A DNA stretch of 64,000 nucleotides from Plotosus lineatus (GCA_024760905.1 CM045731.1:55958125-56022124), one strand, 5' to 3'. Positions 1-12,425 are shown, counted from the stretch's first letter. Notes: generated from the sequence alone by a model not told the origin. Translations and numbers: made by a program.

Positions 1-189
1 TGGAACCTTGGAACTTTGGAAGAATAATGTCTATTAGTATATATTATATAGGAATGGGGCAATCTGATTGGTCTGCAATTTGGAGATTATAATTCATTAC
101 TATTGATGTCTGAATAAAAATGACAGACACTCACAGTTTGTGAGTGACCCAAATAACTGCACTCAACCGCTACAAGTACTACTACTAGA

Positions 190-3100
190 AAATACCCCCT
201 TGCAGGCCTAGAGGCAGGGGACGATGAACTGAAAACCCGGACAGATCCAACGAATCACGAACCAGGCACGAACCAAGGACAACGAGTTTGATGCAAGCTC
301 TGAAGCAAGCATCAATAGAAACCAAACACCGGTGCAGTAGTTGTGGAATATTCTTCAAGAACGAAAAAGGCGTGAAAATACACCAAGGCAAAACCAAGTG
401 TAAGGAGCAGTTGAGACAGTGCAAAGCTATTGGAAGTCAACTAACTAATAAGTCACAGGAGGATCTGAGCCCAGAAGCTCACCACAGAGCTCAGAACCTC
501 CACGTCAACATTGATCCTGTCACGAAGGTTCAAGAAACAAGAGGTGTAGTGAAGGAAGTTGTTCAAGAAAGTAAAGCCAGATTACAGCTCCCACCATCAA
601 CAGACAAGAGGTGGCAAGTTTTACACACTAACTTGGACGGCATTCTAGAGAACTGCCTAAAAGGAGAAGCATGCAAGAAGCTCCAGCTCTTGAGCAAGGT
701 GGTTTATGAAGAATGAAAGAGTATGTTTGGAGCTCAAGCCATGAAATCAAGACTACAACACCAAGGAATAACAAGCAGAAGACAGAAACAGATAGCTAAA
801 CTACATCAAGATCTCCACATTGTCAAGAAGGCATGGAAGAAGGCTCCAAAATCAGAAAAAGAAGGCTGCAAATCAGTCTGCATAATAAATTGCTCCAATT
901 ATGGTTAGCAGAGAGACTTCGCAAGAAACAGCGAGAGAAAAAGAAGCAAAGAAAGGCATTCTTCAGTAACCCATTTCAGTTCACCTCGGATTTACTGGGA
1001 AAGCCCAAGAGTGGCAGACTCAGATGCTCACAAGCAAAAGTTGAAGAGTGTATCAAACAGGCACATAGTGACCCTGAGAGAACCATGCCACTAGGAGAAC
1101 CCCCGTATCCAGAAGAGGTGCCAGACCCTGAAACACCTTTTGACCAGTCTGACCTACACTTCGAAGAAATCAAGAATGTGTCAGAAGTGCAGGATTAAGT
1201 TCTACTCCAGGACCATCAAGAACTACATACAAGATCTACAAGAATTGCCCGAAGCTTCTCAACCATCTGTAGGCTTCTCCGCACTATTGGGAAGAAAAAG
1301 CAGCTGCCAACAGCATGGACCCTGGCAGAAGGCTGTTTTGTACCGAAAGTGCTGAACTCCGCAAAGATGGACCAATTCAGGAAATCTCTTTGCTGGACGT
1401 AGAAGGAAAGATCTTTTGGTCCATGGTAGCAAAAAGACTGACCACCTTTCTCCTGATCAACAAATATGTTGATATCAGTGTCCAGAAAGGAGGCATCCCC
1501 GGCCACTCAGGATGCTTAGAGCAAACAGGTTCGATAAGCCAGCTGATCAAAGAAGATAGGAGGAACAAGAAGGACCTAGCAGTTGTATGGCTGGACATTG
1601 CCAAGGCCTACCCCAGCATTCCCCACCTACTCTACTGATTGAGAAAGCTCTGCAGCAGTACCACGTTCCAACAGAGGTCGTGAAGCTGGTCATGAGCCAT
1701 CTCACTAACATCAAGATGCGATTTACAACTTCACAACAGGCTGGCAAAGACTGGAGAAGGATATCATGGCTGGGTGCACAGTATCAGTGGTATTATTTGT
1801 GGCAACCAAGAACATGCTTCTGAAGGCAGGAGTTAGGCAGTGTAGAGGACCAAAAGCTGTAGACGGAACGAGGCGCCCATCATGCAGAGCCTTCGTGGAC
1901 TACATCACCTCAATAGTAGAGTCAATAGTGGGATTCCGATGGATTCTCACAGCCCTGGAAAAGATGGTGAACTGGACCAGAATGAGAATCAAGCCAACCA
2001 AGTCAAGAAGGCTGACAATTAGTAAAGGCAAACTTGGATCACATGTCTTCATCATCCAAGGCGAGAAGATTCCCACCATCCAGGATGAGAGCATAAAGTG
2101 CCTAGGAAAACATTTTGACCAGTTGCTGGTGGACCTGAACAACAGCAAAGACGTCCAGAAAGCGCTGAAGACATGGCTTCATGCAATAGATGAAAGTCAT
2201 CTTCAGGGCCGCTTCAAGGCATGGTGCTTCCAGTACGGAATAGTTCCAAGACTGCAATGGCCATTCTTGCTTTATGACATGATTTATGGCTTTATCGACA
2301 GTAGAGTCAATGGAACAGTGTAGCAGATTTCTCCGCAAGTGGCTGGGGGTTCCACCAAGCTACAGCGCTGTAAACCTCTACAGTAGGTCAGCCAAACTCA
2401 GCTTACTACTATCATCGGTAATTGAAGAATTCCAGACTGCAAAAGTTTGAGCTGTTTATACCTTGCGCTTATCAAAAGACTCAGCAGTTCACCATGCAGG
2501 AGGACTTTTTTAAAGCATTCTTTTAAAAGCAGTCCAAGTCACTGAGGAGGACCTATGCCATCAAGAGTTAGTGGGAACAGTTTGCAAAGGACGATTGGGG
2601 CCTTGGCAACTACGGTGGAGTATGGCTGTTAACAAAACAAGAAGAGACTTGATTGTCCAGCAATCTAGAAAGAAAGCAGAACATGACAGGTATGTAAGGG
2701 CAGTCAGGTTAGGAAGCCAAGGCAGCTGGACCAGATGAGAAGCAGCCCTTGAACTCCCATTAACCTGGAAGGATCTATGGTCTATAGACCAAGGACAACT
2801 CAGTTTCCTACTCCATGCTGTTTCAGACCTGCTACCTACACCTTCCAACTTGCGCATTTGGGGTAAGGAAGGAGACGCTTCATGCTTTCTATGTAAAGCC
2901 ATCAACTGCACCCTAAACCACATCCTTAGAGCATGTCCCAAGGCTCTAGGGGAGGGGAGGTACAGGTGGAGGCACGGCAATGTTCTCCGAGAGATTGCTA
3001 TAGTTGTAGACCAGTGCATAGTGGAAGCCAACCACCAGAACAAAAGGAATGTAGTAAAACCCATACAGTTCCTAAAATGAGACAAGTCCAAGTCCAGCAA

Positions 3101-3840
3101 GTCTGCAAGAACTAGTTCGATCTTATCTACAGCCTCCGACTGGTAACTTGATGTGGATCTGCAGAAGAAGCTACAATTCCCAGAAGAGATAGCAGTCACT
3201 CGAGCACATCCCAGATATGCTGCTACTATCACACGAATTGAAAACTATCTACATTATAGAGCTCACAGTCCCCTGGGAAGAAAGACTCGACATTTCACAC
3301 AAGTTGAAAGCAGCGAAATACCAGGACTTGGTTGACGAAGCAAGGGTTAAGGGCTGGAAAGCTAACCTGATGCCAATCGAAGTCGGATGTAGGGGTTTTG
3401 TCGCAACATCCACAACAAAACTTTCTGTGCAAGTTAGGTCTTCCCACCACCACCACAAAGAAGGCAATAAAGACCATCGGTGCCTCAGCGGAGTCAAGCT
3501 CAAGATGGTTGTGGATGAAGAGGAAAGAAAGCTGGAACTCAGCCAACCATAGGCCAGGAGGCTAGCGTGCAGAGGCACCAATTCAGAAGATAGCCTGAAG
3601 CCAGTCTGCAGGTGAAGACAATTAAAGTCTTTGCTGCCCCACTCAGGTGAAGAGTTCAGGTTAAAGGGTGAAACTCTGATGATCTTGAGACACCTGCTGA
3701 AGCTGCAGACTAGACAGGAAGCAACAACTACTACCAAGCTGCGGATGTGACACATGCTCATCAAGCTTCTTTGTAGCGTAGCATCATACATGTTTATAGA
3801 AACTACGTGAACCCACTTGAGAAGGTGCTGTTATGATCAC
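190..3840 (+). mobile_element. R2-like LINE with restriction-like endonuclease, decayed
   Basis: Non-LTR retrotransposon whose single polyprotein is broken into short pieces by stops and frameshifts. Near 342-412 a zinc finger is visible (CSSC, then HQGKTKC), as in R2/NeSL-type N-termini. The reverse transcriptase lies at about 1340-2320: the first aspartate motif survives (VWLDIAKAYPSIPH, near 1587), but the usual YxDD box reads FVDY near 1890, so the enzyme would be dead. A restriction-like endonuclease signature survives near 3210-3280 (PD, then IELTVPWE), followed by PIEVGCRGF. The element is placed among restriction-like-endonuclease LINEs; R2 versus NeSL/R4 is not decided. Ends are approximate and I found no target duplication. 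Confidence 0.8.
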
Positions 3841-4126
3841 AACTTAAAATAAAAAAATAACCTTAAAAAAATCTCCCTTTAGTTGTTTTTCCTTGTATTT
3901 CTTCTATTTAAAAAAAATTGAATTATTGTAGAACCAACTGATACAGAACTGATTGTCTTCTGTATTTGGGTAGTATGTTGACTAACCTGTGAATGAGAAT
4001 TCTAAAATCACTCCCATTAGCTCTACAGAACATATGGACTTCTGCTTTGTTAGCTCGTCTCAAAAAGCATAACTAACTCGAACGTTCTCTGTCATGGTCA
4101 CATTGTGTAAATATAAACTATATCAT

Positions 4127-4178
<52 letters not shown>

Positions 4179-4220
4179 ATACTATATCATAAACATCTCA
4201 TTTTGGTTTGTCTTTCATTG
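3841..4220. other. unassigned stretch with (AT)n tract
   Basis: No gene is visible. It is A/T-rich and ends in an (AT)n microsatellite at about 4126-4183. The left part may be the 3' tail of the preceding LINE. Confidence 0.5.
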
Positions 4221-4222
4221 TA

Positions 4223-5274
4223 CCATTGATCCCTCGCTACTTCGTGCTTCAGTTTCTGCAGCTTCAGTGCATCGCAGTTTTTTTCAAAAATATTCATCGA
4301 AAAATTAAAAAATAAGGAAATTAAGGGAAAAAGTTAAGGAAAATGCAACAAAACAAGGTCAATTATGAAAAAAACCCAAACAAACAAAAACAAAAAAAAA
4401 ATACCCCATAAAACTACTTACATTTTTATTTGAGGTGCGCATCTGAGCGTGTGCACACGCATCTGTGTGTGTGCATGCATGTGCATCTGTATGTGTGTGT
4501 ATTTATATTTTATTTACATCTTGTGCATTATTTTTGAATGTTTAATTGTTATTATAAGCATTTATAGTGTTGACTATTGTTAAGATCCGTTGAATGTGGA
4601 AGAAGACGACTGGAGACTGGTTTTGAGTTGAATATGAGAAGCTTTATTGCGTCATCTGCAGAGGACGGAGACCCAACAAACATGCATAAAAGACACGCTA
4701 GTTAAGGTCTGAGGTCTCCCTCGCGGGGGGGTGCTTTTAAGGGCTGCAGAGCAGGTTCCTCCTTCCGGGTTTGTGACTGGGTCTTTGATGCGTTGTTATC
4801 TCAACAGGATGCGATAAATCTGGGCTCTTTTCGGGAGCATCACAATCCCCAGACACCCCCCACCTCCTGACCTCGAAGTAATCTACAGCTAGAAACTGTT
4901 GAGTCTGTTGAAGGTCACACTAACAGTGAAAGGCTCTGTGTGTCACGGGTACCCAGCATGCACTTCTGTTTAAGTATACACTTTTACAACAGACATGAAG
5001 AATGGCCCCTTAAGCATTCCATTTGATTATTCTCAACAAACATTTAAGTATAGCAAAACATAGAAAAATAAAGCACCATTATACAGTTATATAAAACAGT
5101 ATGTGCACCAGAGAACATGATTATGTGATACACCTTTACACTATGTATTTATTGATATTATATACACATATACATGTACGTACACGTCAGTCAGGGGGGT
5201 TGATCCTACTTTGCGGAATTCAGTGATCGCGGGGGTCTCTGTCCCAATTAGCCGCGGAAAGTGAGGGATCCCCG
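4223..5274. mobile_element. Tigger/pogo-type MITE, copy A, split by solo LTR
   Basis: Flanked by TA at 4221-4222 and 5275-5276. The left end reads GATCCCTCGCTACTTCGTG and the right end is the inverted GGATCCC type. Homologous copies occur at 16322-16784 and 61695-62182, with a piece at 40198-40263. The internal motif GATCCTACTT is shared by the full-length copies. A retroviral solo LTR (4578-5140) interrupts it, so the MITE is the older insertion. No coding sequence is seen. Confidence 0.8.
4578..5140 (-). repeat. solo LTR of the gamma-type ERV family
   Basis: Reverse complement of the LTRs of the provirus at 45655-53891, about 563 bp. It starts TGTTAAGATCC and ends ACACCTTTACA, the inverse of the LTR's TGTAAAAGTG start. 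A 4-bp target duplication, CTAT, is exact at 4574-4577 and 5141-5144. No internal viral sequence remains, so this is the product of LTR-LTR recombination. Confidence 0.93.
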
Positions 5275-5431
5275 TATTTCCACAAAGGACTGCCAGAACT
5301 GCAAACATGGTTTAAAGAAATATCTTTTATACACCTATTTACGTTTGCACCTGCTTGTAATCATTAAGGAAAAAAATTAAACTATAAAATAAATTCTTAT
5401 TTTTGTGCATTTTTTTTTTTGCCTAGGTGCT

Positions 5432-5682
5432 TGTGAGCCACTCCACCGAAAGTAAGCACTTGGGTCCAATAATGAAAAATGAAATTTTTACACAGTCAAA
5501 TGGAGGAGACCCAAAGCTGCAAAATGCAGCAAAAAAGTTTGTCAATACCTTGAAAACTGACCGAGCTATGCCATTTCTTGTGTCAGCATTCAACTAAAAA
5601 TTTCAAAAGTTGTTTTAGAGAAAAATGAGCACAAAGATTGCATTTCTTCCAAGATCATTAGTCCTTAGCAGACCTGAGGTAT

Positions 5683-5727
<45 letters not shown>

Positions 5728-6610
5728 ACACACACACACACACAAACCGACTGTAAGCAGTGGGTGGCTGCTCATTTGTGCATCTATCGCACCATTTGCA
5801 CTCATTTGCCCCACTCCCTTCATATACTGTATTTTCTTCCATTCAAATTGCACGAGTTCATCTGGATGCTGCTCATTTAACCGTTTGCACACTGTGTGTG
5901 TGTTTGTGTGTATGTGACAGAAAGAGAGAGAGAGAGAAATAATCTTCAAAGCCGAATTCTAGCGTCAAATTTAACATCTATACTAATGCTGATACACATT
6001 ACAGATGACATTTCACTCTCCTTTTCCAGAAATTATGTGTATTCAATATTATAAATAAACTTACTTACTGTTATTGAAGAGAAAGTCAGAGATAAGTTCC
6101 ACATGCGGTATACTAGAATCAGGAAGTAAACCGGAAGTTAACGTGTGACGGGCACTGAGCATGTGCAATGTGAGCATGTGCCCGAGTTCACCAATCAGGG
6201 TGCTCGTTTCAGATCTTCCTTAGCAAATAGCCTGCATTGTTTCTGTGCATATTGTCTTTATAACCTTTATTTTATTCACTGGCATTTGAATATTAAAACA
6301 GTATCCATGTTCTTCTGGTGTATGGATTATAGTGTATCTTGTACCGATCTCAGTGAATAATTTCAAAGAAAACCGGTAAATTTGCTACTGTTTTTATCTA
6401 GTTTTATGAGAGTACTCAAAAAATGGAAATAAAATACATTTTTAGTGAGTTTTAGTCAATTTCACTTCAGCAAGTGATAGTTGAATACTTGTTTTAATGG
6501 TTTATGCAAAAACCGAATTTCGATAAAAAAATGACCACTTTTACTTTTTTGGCCATTTTCTCGAAAGTAGTCCGTGCGACAAACGCCTACATTCGGTGGA
6601 GCGCCTCACA
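5432..6610. mobile_element. putative TIR element of unknown superfamily
   Basis: The left end TGTGAGCCACTCCACCGAA and the right end TTCGGTGGAGCGCCTCACA are imperfect inverted repeats (two mismatches over 19 bp). A similar motif occurs at about 42149-42175 inside another element. The interior holds a (CA)n tract (5685-5744) and a short (GA) run. No transposase is seen and no clear target duplication was found. Confidence 0.5.
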
Positions 6611-7070
6611 TATACTAAAACAATTATGCACCTCATATATGAGGGATGTCACTAAAATCAATATTCAGTGATATTTACCAAATTATTATTTACCCAAAAA
6701 TTGTTAATTATCACCCAGACAGCAAACCAATCAGATCACTCAATTCCCATGTAGTACTGTATATGCTTATATAGTATATACTCTATTCAGCAGTAATACT
6801 ACCTACCCACATAGAATTATGCATGCCTTGAAATATAAGAGGAACAAGAGGTATCAGAGGACCTGGGATTTTTTAAAAGTTATTTTTGAACTTCATTATA
6901 CACAAATGACTGAACAGGGAAAGTGACTTCAGAGAATTTTAGTTCCCAAAATCACACAATACTTAATGATGCCATGAATTTAGTAAAGTTATGATCTCAC
7001 TGATGGCCCTTTACCACTTCTTGATGGTATAGGAGAAAAATATAAGAAATACTATTTAATTTGTGGCTAG
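6611..7070. other. unannotated sequence upstream of first visible tgm exon
   Basis: AT-rich intronic sequence. I looked for earlier transglutaminase exons (N-terminal beta-sandwich, start of catalytic core) here and back to position 1 and saw none. They probably lie left of the window. Confidence 0.5.
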
Positions 7071-7535
7071 GTCAACTCTCCTGATGACCAAGGTGTACTA
7101 GAAGGGAATTGGTCTGGTTTCTATGGAGATGGGACTGCTCCAACAGCATGGAGTGGTAGTGTGGACATAATGAAGCAGTACCACAAAAGCAAGGGCTCAT
7201 CTGTCAAATACGGGCAGTGCTGGGTCTTCTCAGGAGTCGTCACTACAAGTAAGAGGATACCACACTGTATTACTGTGTATGAGGTGGGGTGCTGATATAA
7301 CTGTTTTCATTTTCACTTTGACTTTCACAGTTCTCAGGTGTTTAGGGCTCCCAACCCGCAGTGTCACAAACTTTAGCTCCGCTCACGATACGGATGTTTC
7401 CTTGACCACTGATGTGTATTTGGATGAGAACATGGAGCCGATTTCTGAGTTCAACACTGATTCCATCTGGTACAACACACACACACGTGCAAGTATACAT
7501 GCAGTCTATAACAGGGCAAACACACGCATAACCAT

Positions 7536-7622
<87 letters not shown>

Positions 7623-10600
7623 GGGGGCAATTTGCAACAACCAGTTAGTCTGACGCCTTTGTACTGTAGAGTAGGGTGAGTACTTGCTCAAAACAGAATG
7701 GCTGTGTTTGTGTCTTGACCCTACAATGGAATGGGGAGCGGTTCAAGATGTACCCCACCTTTTCACGAAGTTAGGATAAATATGTTCCAGACTCCTTTAG
7801 TATTATCGAACAGATTTGCAAATGACTGAATAAATGATGAGTACTGGGCAGAATTTGTTAGTAAATATTAGGGATACAGTAAACCTACTATGTAACCATA
7901 GTAACCACCAATTCTGAACTTTGAAGTACTAATACCTCTCTATTGTTAAACACTTAACAAGTAAGAACTCGTCATTAATGTAAAAAGTCTGAACATGCAC
8001 AATAACAGAGCTTGAAGCACCCTAAGCACTGTCTCTGTCTGTCTCTGTCACCCTCCCCCATTACTTCCAAACCACCCCCCCACCCCGCCACCCTTCTTTT
8101 CTCTCTACCTGCAGGAACTTTCATGTGTGGAATGAAAGCTGGATGGCCCGGTACGATCTACCAGCAGGCATGGGAGGTTGGCAGGTTTTGGATGCCACAC
8201 CTCAGGAGACAAGTCAGGGCACGTACTGCTGTGGCCCTGCGTCAGTGGCAGCTGTCCGTAATGGCCAGGTCTACATTAAATATGATACACCCTTCATCTT
8301 TGCCGAGGTAAAAAAAAAAAAGGCTATGGTTTTGCATGTAGATTGCAGTTGACTGGTTTAAGCTGATTAAAAAGTCAAGTCTGATGATTCTTGTAACGTT
8401 TGCATGTTCTGCCTGGTCGTTTTAATGGGTTTTCCTCTGGATATCCTGGTTTCCTACCATCATCCAAAGACATGCACATTAGGATATTTGGTAACTCCTT
8501 CATACAGCATGGATAATATAGTAAATAGGCATGGGTTCTGGGATTAATTACTCATGTGCTCATCTTATGACATTTGTATCTTAGAACATTCGTATCTTAT
8601 CATGACAGCATGTGGATGGGACCAAATTTTGCAGAAAAAAAATCTTGTTTAAAAGTTTTATGAGATGGCTGAGGTTTGAGCTTTCACTCAAGGTTAAAGG
8701 TAACTGGCTTATTTGGAAGGCCATAGATGATTTCCTATTAGTGTTTCATAGTAACTGCATGTCCCTCAGCATTCATTTAGAAGTTAAAAGTGCTCAACCT
8801 CCAAAAATGGTCTGACCTTGACCTTTGACCTGGGCATACCAAAAATCAAATAATCTCTGGAGGTCAGGGATCATTGTGGTTCCACCAGGTTTGGTAAAAA
8901 TCTGTGCATGGGTTTGGTTAGGACAAACTGACACACAGATGCTGGTGGTCACAATCCTGCTGCAAAAACTCAGTTGTGGGCTGTAGTAATCATGTGAGAG
9001 GAAGACATCAATACATGATTGGTTCTTAGCAAACAGATTTTTGTCAATCCAACAAAAAAAACATCTTTAAACATAATTGGGGTTATTTTTCAGGTGAACA
9101 GTGATAAGATCTACTGGCAAAGGAACAGTGATGGCACCTTCTCTCAGATCTATAATGAGAAGAATGTAATGGGTCACTGCATCAGCACCAAGGCAGTCGG
9201 CTCAGACAAGAGAGAAGACATCACACACCTCTACAAGCACCCAGAAGGTAAGTACCATGAACCTACCATCACCACCACAGCTTATAATGAATACCATACA
9301 CAAGCAATTCCACACTGCCCTTGTACTCAGTCAAATACCATGAAAACTACACTGCAAGCTGAAAATTTCAATAAACACAATGGAGGCGTGGTCAGAATGA
9401 AAGATCCTAACTATATCCATGCCAGGCTTTCACATTCCATACCATACCCACACCACATGCTTGATCACGCACACAACACAGCCAATTTGTACTTATGACA
9501 TTCTTACTTCAACCAATCAGATCGCATATTCTCATTGCATCCATCCGGTCCTTGTAAACACTGCATTATGCACTGCCTTTTAATTTATTCTGCTTGTGTC
9601 CATGTCCTCATCCAACACTTGGCCATTACTACCACCTTAAGCAATTCTTACCGTACCTGCTTCCACCATGTGCCTGCTACGTATTTTTACCTGTCTAAAA
9701 TTTGACCATATCCTCTTTGTCCACAGAGACATGTCCTTATCAGCTACATTGAACAAGTGCTTACTGCATCCCTCAGTTTTTGCAGAGTGACAGGGGGTTA
9801 CTTTAAACAAAGCGTCATCATCACTCTCACTCACACGCTTATTTGTCAACAATCTTATAGCACTTAAATCCTATTAGAGTCCGAGGGAGCCTGGTGCCTA
9901 TATCAGGGTGAAGGCAGGATAAACCTTGAACATGTCTCCCGACCATTGGAGGGTAACACACGCACAGCCATTCACTCACACTTAGTGCAATTTGGAACAA
10001 ATGTGCATGTCTTTGGCCCAGGGGTCACCAACCTTTCTGAGAGCTACTTTTTGGGTACCAATTAATCCAAAGGGCTACCGGGTTGATACACACTTCGGAA
10101 ATAACAAATTTGCTTAATTTACCTTTAATTATATGTTATTATTAATAATTAATGATATTCATCTAAGTGTAGATATTGACTTGATTTTTAAAAAAATAGC
10201 AAAAAAATAGATGTAGCTCAATGGAGAGTGGTGCTATGGAACCACGAGCCAATTCTAAAAATGGCACTGAACAGGCCTGTGGGTGACTCATGTTGTCCTT
10301 GTGGGTGACCTGGTGCCCACGGGCACCATGTTGGTAATCCCTGCTTTGGACTATACGAGGAATCCAGAGTACCCTAGGAAACCCATGCAAGTACCGTAAA
10401 AATGTGCAAACTCCACATGGAAAACTGAACCCAGGACCTTCTTATTGTGAGGCAGATGTGCTACCACTACGCCCCCATGCCGCCATATTAAGTCATCACT
10501 TAATATGTATTTCTTCTGGATGTTTTTCTATTTTTTTTTTACAAAATCTCCACTAGGTTCTAGTGAGGAGCGAATTGCAGTGGAAAGTGCTATTCGTTAT

Positions 10601-12425
10601 GGTTCGAAGCCGAACATTTACCCCTCTGCTCAGCACACGGACGTCACGTTAGCAGTCACAATGAAAGGAGAAGGGCCTTATATGGGAGAAGACGCACAGT
10701 TGTTCATCAACTTGAAGAACAGCAGCTCTGAGAAGCGCAGTACCATCCTCCATAGCCAGGTGTCAGTCATGTACTACACTGGAATACAAAAGGCTAAGAT
10801 AAAAAGGGACGATATAATGGTGGCGATGGAACCCAATGGCGGTAAGGCACTATTTAAAACTCTTCATTGCAGACTTTTGTTTGTTTTTACGTGAGATGCT
10901 TTGCCTTATATATCAAGTGTCTTTCTTCTTACATCCCTTTACAGCTGAGACACTGGAATGGACCCTTCCATATGACATGTATAAGAATGAGCTGGTGGAC
11001 CAGGCGGCTTTGATGCTCACCTTATCTGGACGAGTCAGTGAGACCCAGCAGGTTCTGGCCACTCAGTTCAACTTCCGCCTGCGTACGCCTGACATTATCA
11101 TCACTGTGAGTCTTCAAGTGATTTCTTTTATGCTAAGGGCGAGGGCAAGGGCTAACACAGAGAAAAGTATAGCTAATGAGTATAGATTGATGGAAAAAAA
11201 CTGGAGTACCCAGAGGAAACCCATGCAGACTCATTATATTTGCAGAAATTTTATGTTAACTTTTTTTTTCCACTGCTATGTGAGAAGTGTTCTTCATAAC
11301 AGATTTTGGTTTTGCACTCATATGATTATGATTTTGCGATTCAGCCTATAGAAGATGCTGTAGTTGGTAAAGAGATGACCACTTCGCTCACCTTTAAAAA
11401 TCCGCTACCACAAGTCCTGAAAAATGTGAGGATCCGCATTGAAGGCTTGGGCTTGCAGAACACCCGTGAGATCTCCTATGGGTAAGTTGGGTAATCCGAT
11501 TGTACTCCTAAGGGTAACTTTTGTATGGTGAATCTCTAAATCAAGGAAAATTTTTAATAGCTTGTTTATTTATAATAATTAAGTATTTCCTTCTGATCAA
11601 TTTCATTGTGCTAGTTGTGGGATGTCCCATGTTTGAGCAGACAATTTAGTGATTCTCTACTGGGGACCCAACTTCATGTTGCTCTGTCTGTTTGTCTCTT
11701 TGTATCTCTATCACCACTTTTTTCTATCACTATCACTGTCTTGTCAATGTGTCACATGACCTTCCATACTCTCTGATGATGTCAGTTAACGGACACGGGT
11801 GCAGCCTCCCTTTGGGCCCATATAATTGGATAACCCCCTTAACAATGCTCTTATGGGGATAGATTATATGTCTATCGGTCATGATGGTCCACCAGTGTGT
11901 CATATGAGAGGGGTGGTACAGTACCATCTTGGAATATCATTACCTTCTGATCGACTTCATACTCTCTGACATTTAGTCTGTCACAAACATGGGTGCATCC
12001 CATCTGCAGAGTTTTACACACTGATTCTAGTCTTGGGAGCATCCATGTGACAGGACACACTATGTAGAAATGGTTCTAAAGGGGTCAGATTCTGTTTCCC
12101 TCTGTTTTTTGTTTCTCTTTCACAGTGATGATGTCATGGGGAGGGGCGGTGACAGACACTGTGATGCTCCCACCATGGGACATCCCACCAGCACAGCCTT
12201 ACACAATCTGTTTTTACTTTTAATGCACAAGTCATTCAGATATGTGTTTAAAATTGGTCCAATCTTTTCTTTCCACCCAGTGATGTGGGCAGTCTGGAGA
12301 GTATTACCCTAAATGAGAAGTTTGTCCCAAAGTTGCCTGGTCAGCGGAAGCTGCTGGCCTCTCTGTACTGTCAGCAACTCACACAGGTTCACGGTGTTGC
12401 TGACATCTTCGTCAAGGACAAGTGA
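7071..12425 (+). CDS. tgm1: transglutaminase (TGM1-like), eight 3' exons
   Basis: Calcium-dependent protein-glutamine gamma-glutamyltransferase, which forms isopeptide crosslinks between Gln and Lys side chains. Exons: 7071-7248, 7331-7469, 8115-8307, 9094-9247, 10557-10841, 10945-11105, 11345-11481 and 12281-12425. All have GT-AG borders and join in frame to 463 codons plus TGA. The catalytic Cys is in YGQCWVF (exon 1 of the window), the His in NFHVWNESW and the Asp in QVLDATPQE (both exon 3). Two C-terminal beta-barrel domains follow (exons 5-8). Segments such as [20 protein letters not shown] and LTQVHGV favour TGM1 over TGM2, but TGM5-like paralogues are not excluded. The N-terminal third, including the start codon, is outside the window. 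No frameshift or stop interrupts it, so the gene looks functional. It is tail to tail with abhd4. Confidence 0.93.
7541..7620. repeat. (CA)n microsatellite in tgm intron
   Basis: About 80 bp of uninterrupted CA dinucleotides, just downstream of the 139-bp exon. The following GGGGGCAATTTGCAAC resembles the middle of the ATGAATG-tailed SINE. Confidence 0.95.
8400..8500 (+). repeat. SINE fragment
   Basis: Matches the central part of the local tRNA-derived SINE: GTTTGCATGTTCT, then TTTCCT, then CCAAAGACATGCACATTAG. Head and tail are absent. Confidence 0.6.
8813..8831 (-). promoter_or_regulatory. array of nuclear-receptor half sites
   Basis: The reverse strand carries three AGGTCA-type half sites in a row: a perfect DR1 (AGGTCA A AGGTCA) overlapping a further AGGTCA half site. 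It lies in the tgm intron between the exons ending at 8307 and starting at 9094. Such arrays also occur by chance within interspersed repeats, so regulatory use is only possible. Confidence 0.35.
9864..10490 (-). repeat. tRNA-derived SINE, split by hAT MITE
   Basis: In reverse orientation: the tail region (TTAAATCCTATTAGAG) at the left, then CCTTGAACATGTC and CATGTCTTTGG. After the hAT insertion it continues with GAACCCAGGACCTTCTT (the inverted B box) and the head near 10480. It belongs to the abundant local SINE family. Confidence 0.8.
10019..10343. mobile_element. hAT MITE inside a SINE
   Basis: Ends are CAGGGGTCACCAAC and its near inverse GTTGGTAATCCCTG. The 8-bp flanks are CTTTGGCC (10011-10018) and CTTTGGAC (10344-10351), a target duplication with one mismatch. 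It lies within the SINE's conserved CTTTGGAC motif, so the target is known. No coding sequence. Confidence 0.85.
11128..11235 (-). repeat. SINE fragment
   Basis: Shows GGGCGAGGGC, then TGGAGTACCCAGAGGAAACC and CATGCAGACTC, which are middle parts of the local SINE in reverse. Degraded. Confidence 0.5.
11611..12193. mobile_element. possible TIR element in last tgm intron
   Basis: The motif GGGATGTCCCATG near 11620 reappears inverted as CATGGGACATCCC near 12173, with neighbouring bases also inverted (TGCTAG / CAGCACA). About 580 bp, no coding sequence, superfamily unknown, no target duplication recognised. Confidence 0.4.

Noticed and set aside
3249..3791. 180-codon minus-strand frame
   Set aside because: Antisense shadow of the R2-like LINE endonuclease region, whose sense strand shows the family motifs.
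7279..7653. A continuous 124-codon frame running from a transglutaminase exon into His-Thr repeats
   Set aside because: The exon ends at 7469 at a GT donor; the rest is intron and (CA)n.
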